Source: Verrucomicrobiales bacterium (lineage in GTDB: Bacteria > Verrucomicrobiota > Verrucomicrobiia > Limisphaerales > UBA1096). Taken from it: a stretch of DNA of 6,142 nt. Positions 5,467 through 6,142 of this stretch are shown one piece after another. The notes beneath the pieces are model-generated. The model ran no database searches. It had not been told where the DNA came from and saw only the letters and a program-made list of their open reading frames with translations. Both the position numbers and the translations under genes were made by a program. Position 1 is the first letter of the stretch, and each line of letters begins with the position of its first letter. Location of the stretch: the NCBI GenBank assembly GCA_002708005.1, contig PAOJ01000024.1, positions 18,422 through 24,563 of the forward strand, read 5' to 3'.

Positions 5467-6142
5467 ATGAAAACTCTACTGTCATGGCTTATGACTTTTG
5501 TGGCCGCACTCTCACTCGTTCCGGTCAAGACCTTGGCCAAGACTGATAAAAAGCCCAATATCATTTTCTTTCTCTCCGATGATCACCGCTGGGACCGCCT
5601 TGGCAGCGCCGGGCATCCGTTTTTAAAAACGCCAACTCTTGACCACTTGGCTAAGAAAGGCGTTCGGTTTAGTAACATGTTTGTAACCACCTCGATTTGC
5701 GCGGCTAGCCGAGCTACGATACTCACCGGTCTATACGAAAGAACCCACCAGTTTACCTTCCGAACTCGTCCTATCGACAGCCGGTTCAGCCAAGCAAGCT
5801 ACCCGATACTTTTAAGAAAGTCCGGCTACAAGACTGGGTTCATCGGAAAGTTTGGCGTTAATGTGCAACAGAAGGATAGAGAGGCAATGTTCGACTTCTT
5901 CAATCCGATCGGCCGTGCGCCATTTTTCAAACCGCAACCGGATGGATCACTTCGTCACGAAAGTGAACTCGCCGGAGACAGTGCGATCGCGTTTATCGAC
6001 CAACACAAGGGCATTGGCCCGTTTTGTCTCTCAGTTAGTTTTAACGCAGCCCACGCCGAGGACGGTGATAAGCGCCCCGGCATCGGCCATTTCCCCTGGC
6101 CCAAGGCGGTAGACGGTCTTTATGAAGACGTCCCGATCAAGG
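5467..6142 (+). CDS. Secreted formylglycine-dependent sulfatase (5' part, cut by window edge)
   Basis: The first 225 codons of a type I sulfatase, an alkaline-phosphatase-fold hydrolase that removes sulfate esters, here probably from a polysaccharide in the periplasm or outside the cell. Residues 1-24 form a Sec signal peptide: K2, a hydrophobic stretch 4-20, likely cleavage after T-L-A (24). The calcium-binding D38-D39 follows in N-I-I-F-F-L-S-D-D-H. The active site C-A-A-S-R starts at C78, the residue converted to formylglycine, within the signature ending A-T-I-L-T-G. Proline of the common C-x-P-x-R is alanine, an accepted variant frequent in planctomycete and verrucomicrobial sulfatases. 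K128 (I-G-K-F-G) and H196 (S-F-N-A-A-H-A-E-D) fit further active-site positions. The C-terminal half, including the second metal site, lies beyond the edge. ATG 5467 is the first possible start after the in-frame TAG at 5455; no Shine-Dalgarno is present. Sampled GC (about 45-65%) exceeds most of the window. The sugar target cannot be told. Confidence 0.93.
   Translation, partial: MKTLLSWLMTFVAALSLVPVKTLAKTDKKPNIIFFLSDDHRWDRLGSAGHPFLKTPTLDHLAKKGVRFSNMFVTTSICAASRATILTGLYERTHQFTFRTRPIDSRFSQASYPILLRKSGYKTGFIGKFGVNVQQKDREAMFDFFNPIGRAPFFKPQPDGSLRHESELAGDSAIAFIDQHKGIGPFCLSVSFNAAHAEDGDKRPGIGHFPWPKAVDGLYEDVPIK

Noticed and set aside
5436..5492. Nine-base repeat ATGGCTTAT at 5436-5444 and 5484-5492
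   Set aside because: Short, unphased, and the second copy is inside the signal peptide coding sequence; probably chance.
5352..5546. Plus-strand open frame of 64 codons over the divergent intergenic region
   Set aside because: Overlaps the sulfatase signal peptide in another frame and begins inside the direct repeat; no protein-like features.
5852..6112. Plus-strand open frame of 86 codons
   Set aside because: Lies inside the sulfatase in a different frame; the sulfatase frame has clear family motifs and no stop up to the edge.
1..6142. Mobile elements, CRISPR arrays, tRNA or rRNA genes, toxin-antitoxin or defence genes
   Set aside because: No transposase, integrase, terminal inverted repeats, repeat-spacer pattern or RNA gene was seen on either strand; nothing here supports an undescribed defence or mobile system.

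Overview
The window looks like ordinary chromosomal DNA from a Gram-negative-type bacterium, most likely of the Planctomycetes-Verrucomicrobia-Chlamydiae group. The guess at Verrucomicrobia (Opitutae/Puniceicoccales-like) rests on three things: a secreted formylglycine sulfatase with the C-A-A-S-R active site that is abundant in these phyla, an N-acetylhexosamine-1-kinase-like sugar kinase, and weak Shine-Dalgarno sequences throughout. This is inference; no rRNA is present. Base composition is moderate, about 32-43% GC in sampled blocks of the metabolic genes and about 55% or more in the ribosomal protein genes and the sulfatase.

Layout. (1) Positions 55-1167, plus strand: a GTG-started APH-fold kinase of the NahK / 'mucin desulfatase' family. 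(2) Positions 1197-2354, 2372-3475 and 3479-4600, all minus strand and so transcribed in the order obg - ychF - cysteine desulfurase, with gaps of 3 and 17 bases. (3) Positions 4632-4664: a strong intrinsic terminator on the minus strand. (4) Positions 4689-4946 and 4950-5261, minus strand: rplU-rpmA (L21-L27) with a 3-base gap. (5) Positions 5262-5466: a 205-base divergent control region with a perfect 17-base direct repeat at a 22-base period, a hairpin and candidate promoters for both directions. (6) From 5467 to the right edge, plus strand: the first 225 codons of an exported sulfatase, cut by the window end.

How the genes relate. L21, L27, Obg and YchF form the widely conserved ribosome/GTPase neighbourhood: L21 and L27 are 50S proteins, Obg is a 50S assembly GTPase and YchF is a ribosome-associated ATPase. 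A NifS-type cysteine desulfurase is appended to the end of the run and probably serves Fe-S cluster or thio-modification sulfur supply. The flanking sugar kinase and sulfatase are accessory carbohydrate genes, pointing to use of sulfated, amino-sugar-containing glycans, but they are about 4.3 kb apart and not one operon.

I do not see a new multi-gene system. The most distinctive signals are a roughly 40-residue acidic insertion in the N-terminal domain of Obg, the phased direct repeats in the rplU/sulfatase divergent region, and a possibly leaderless sulfatase transcript.
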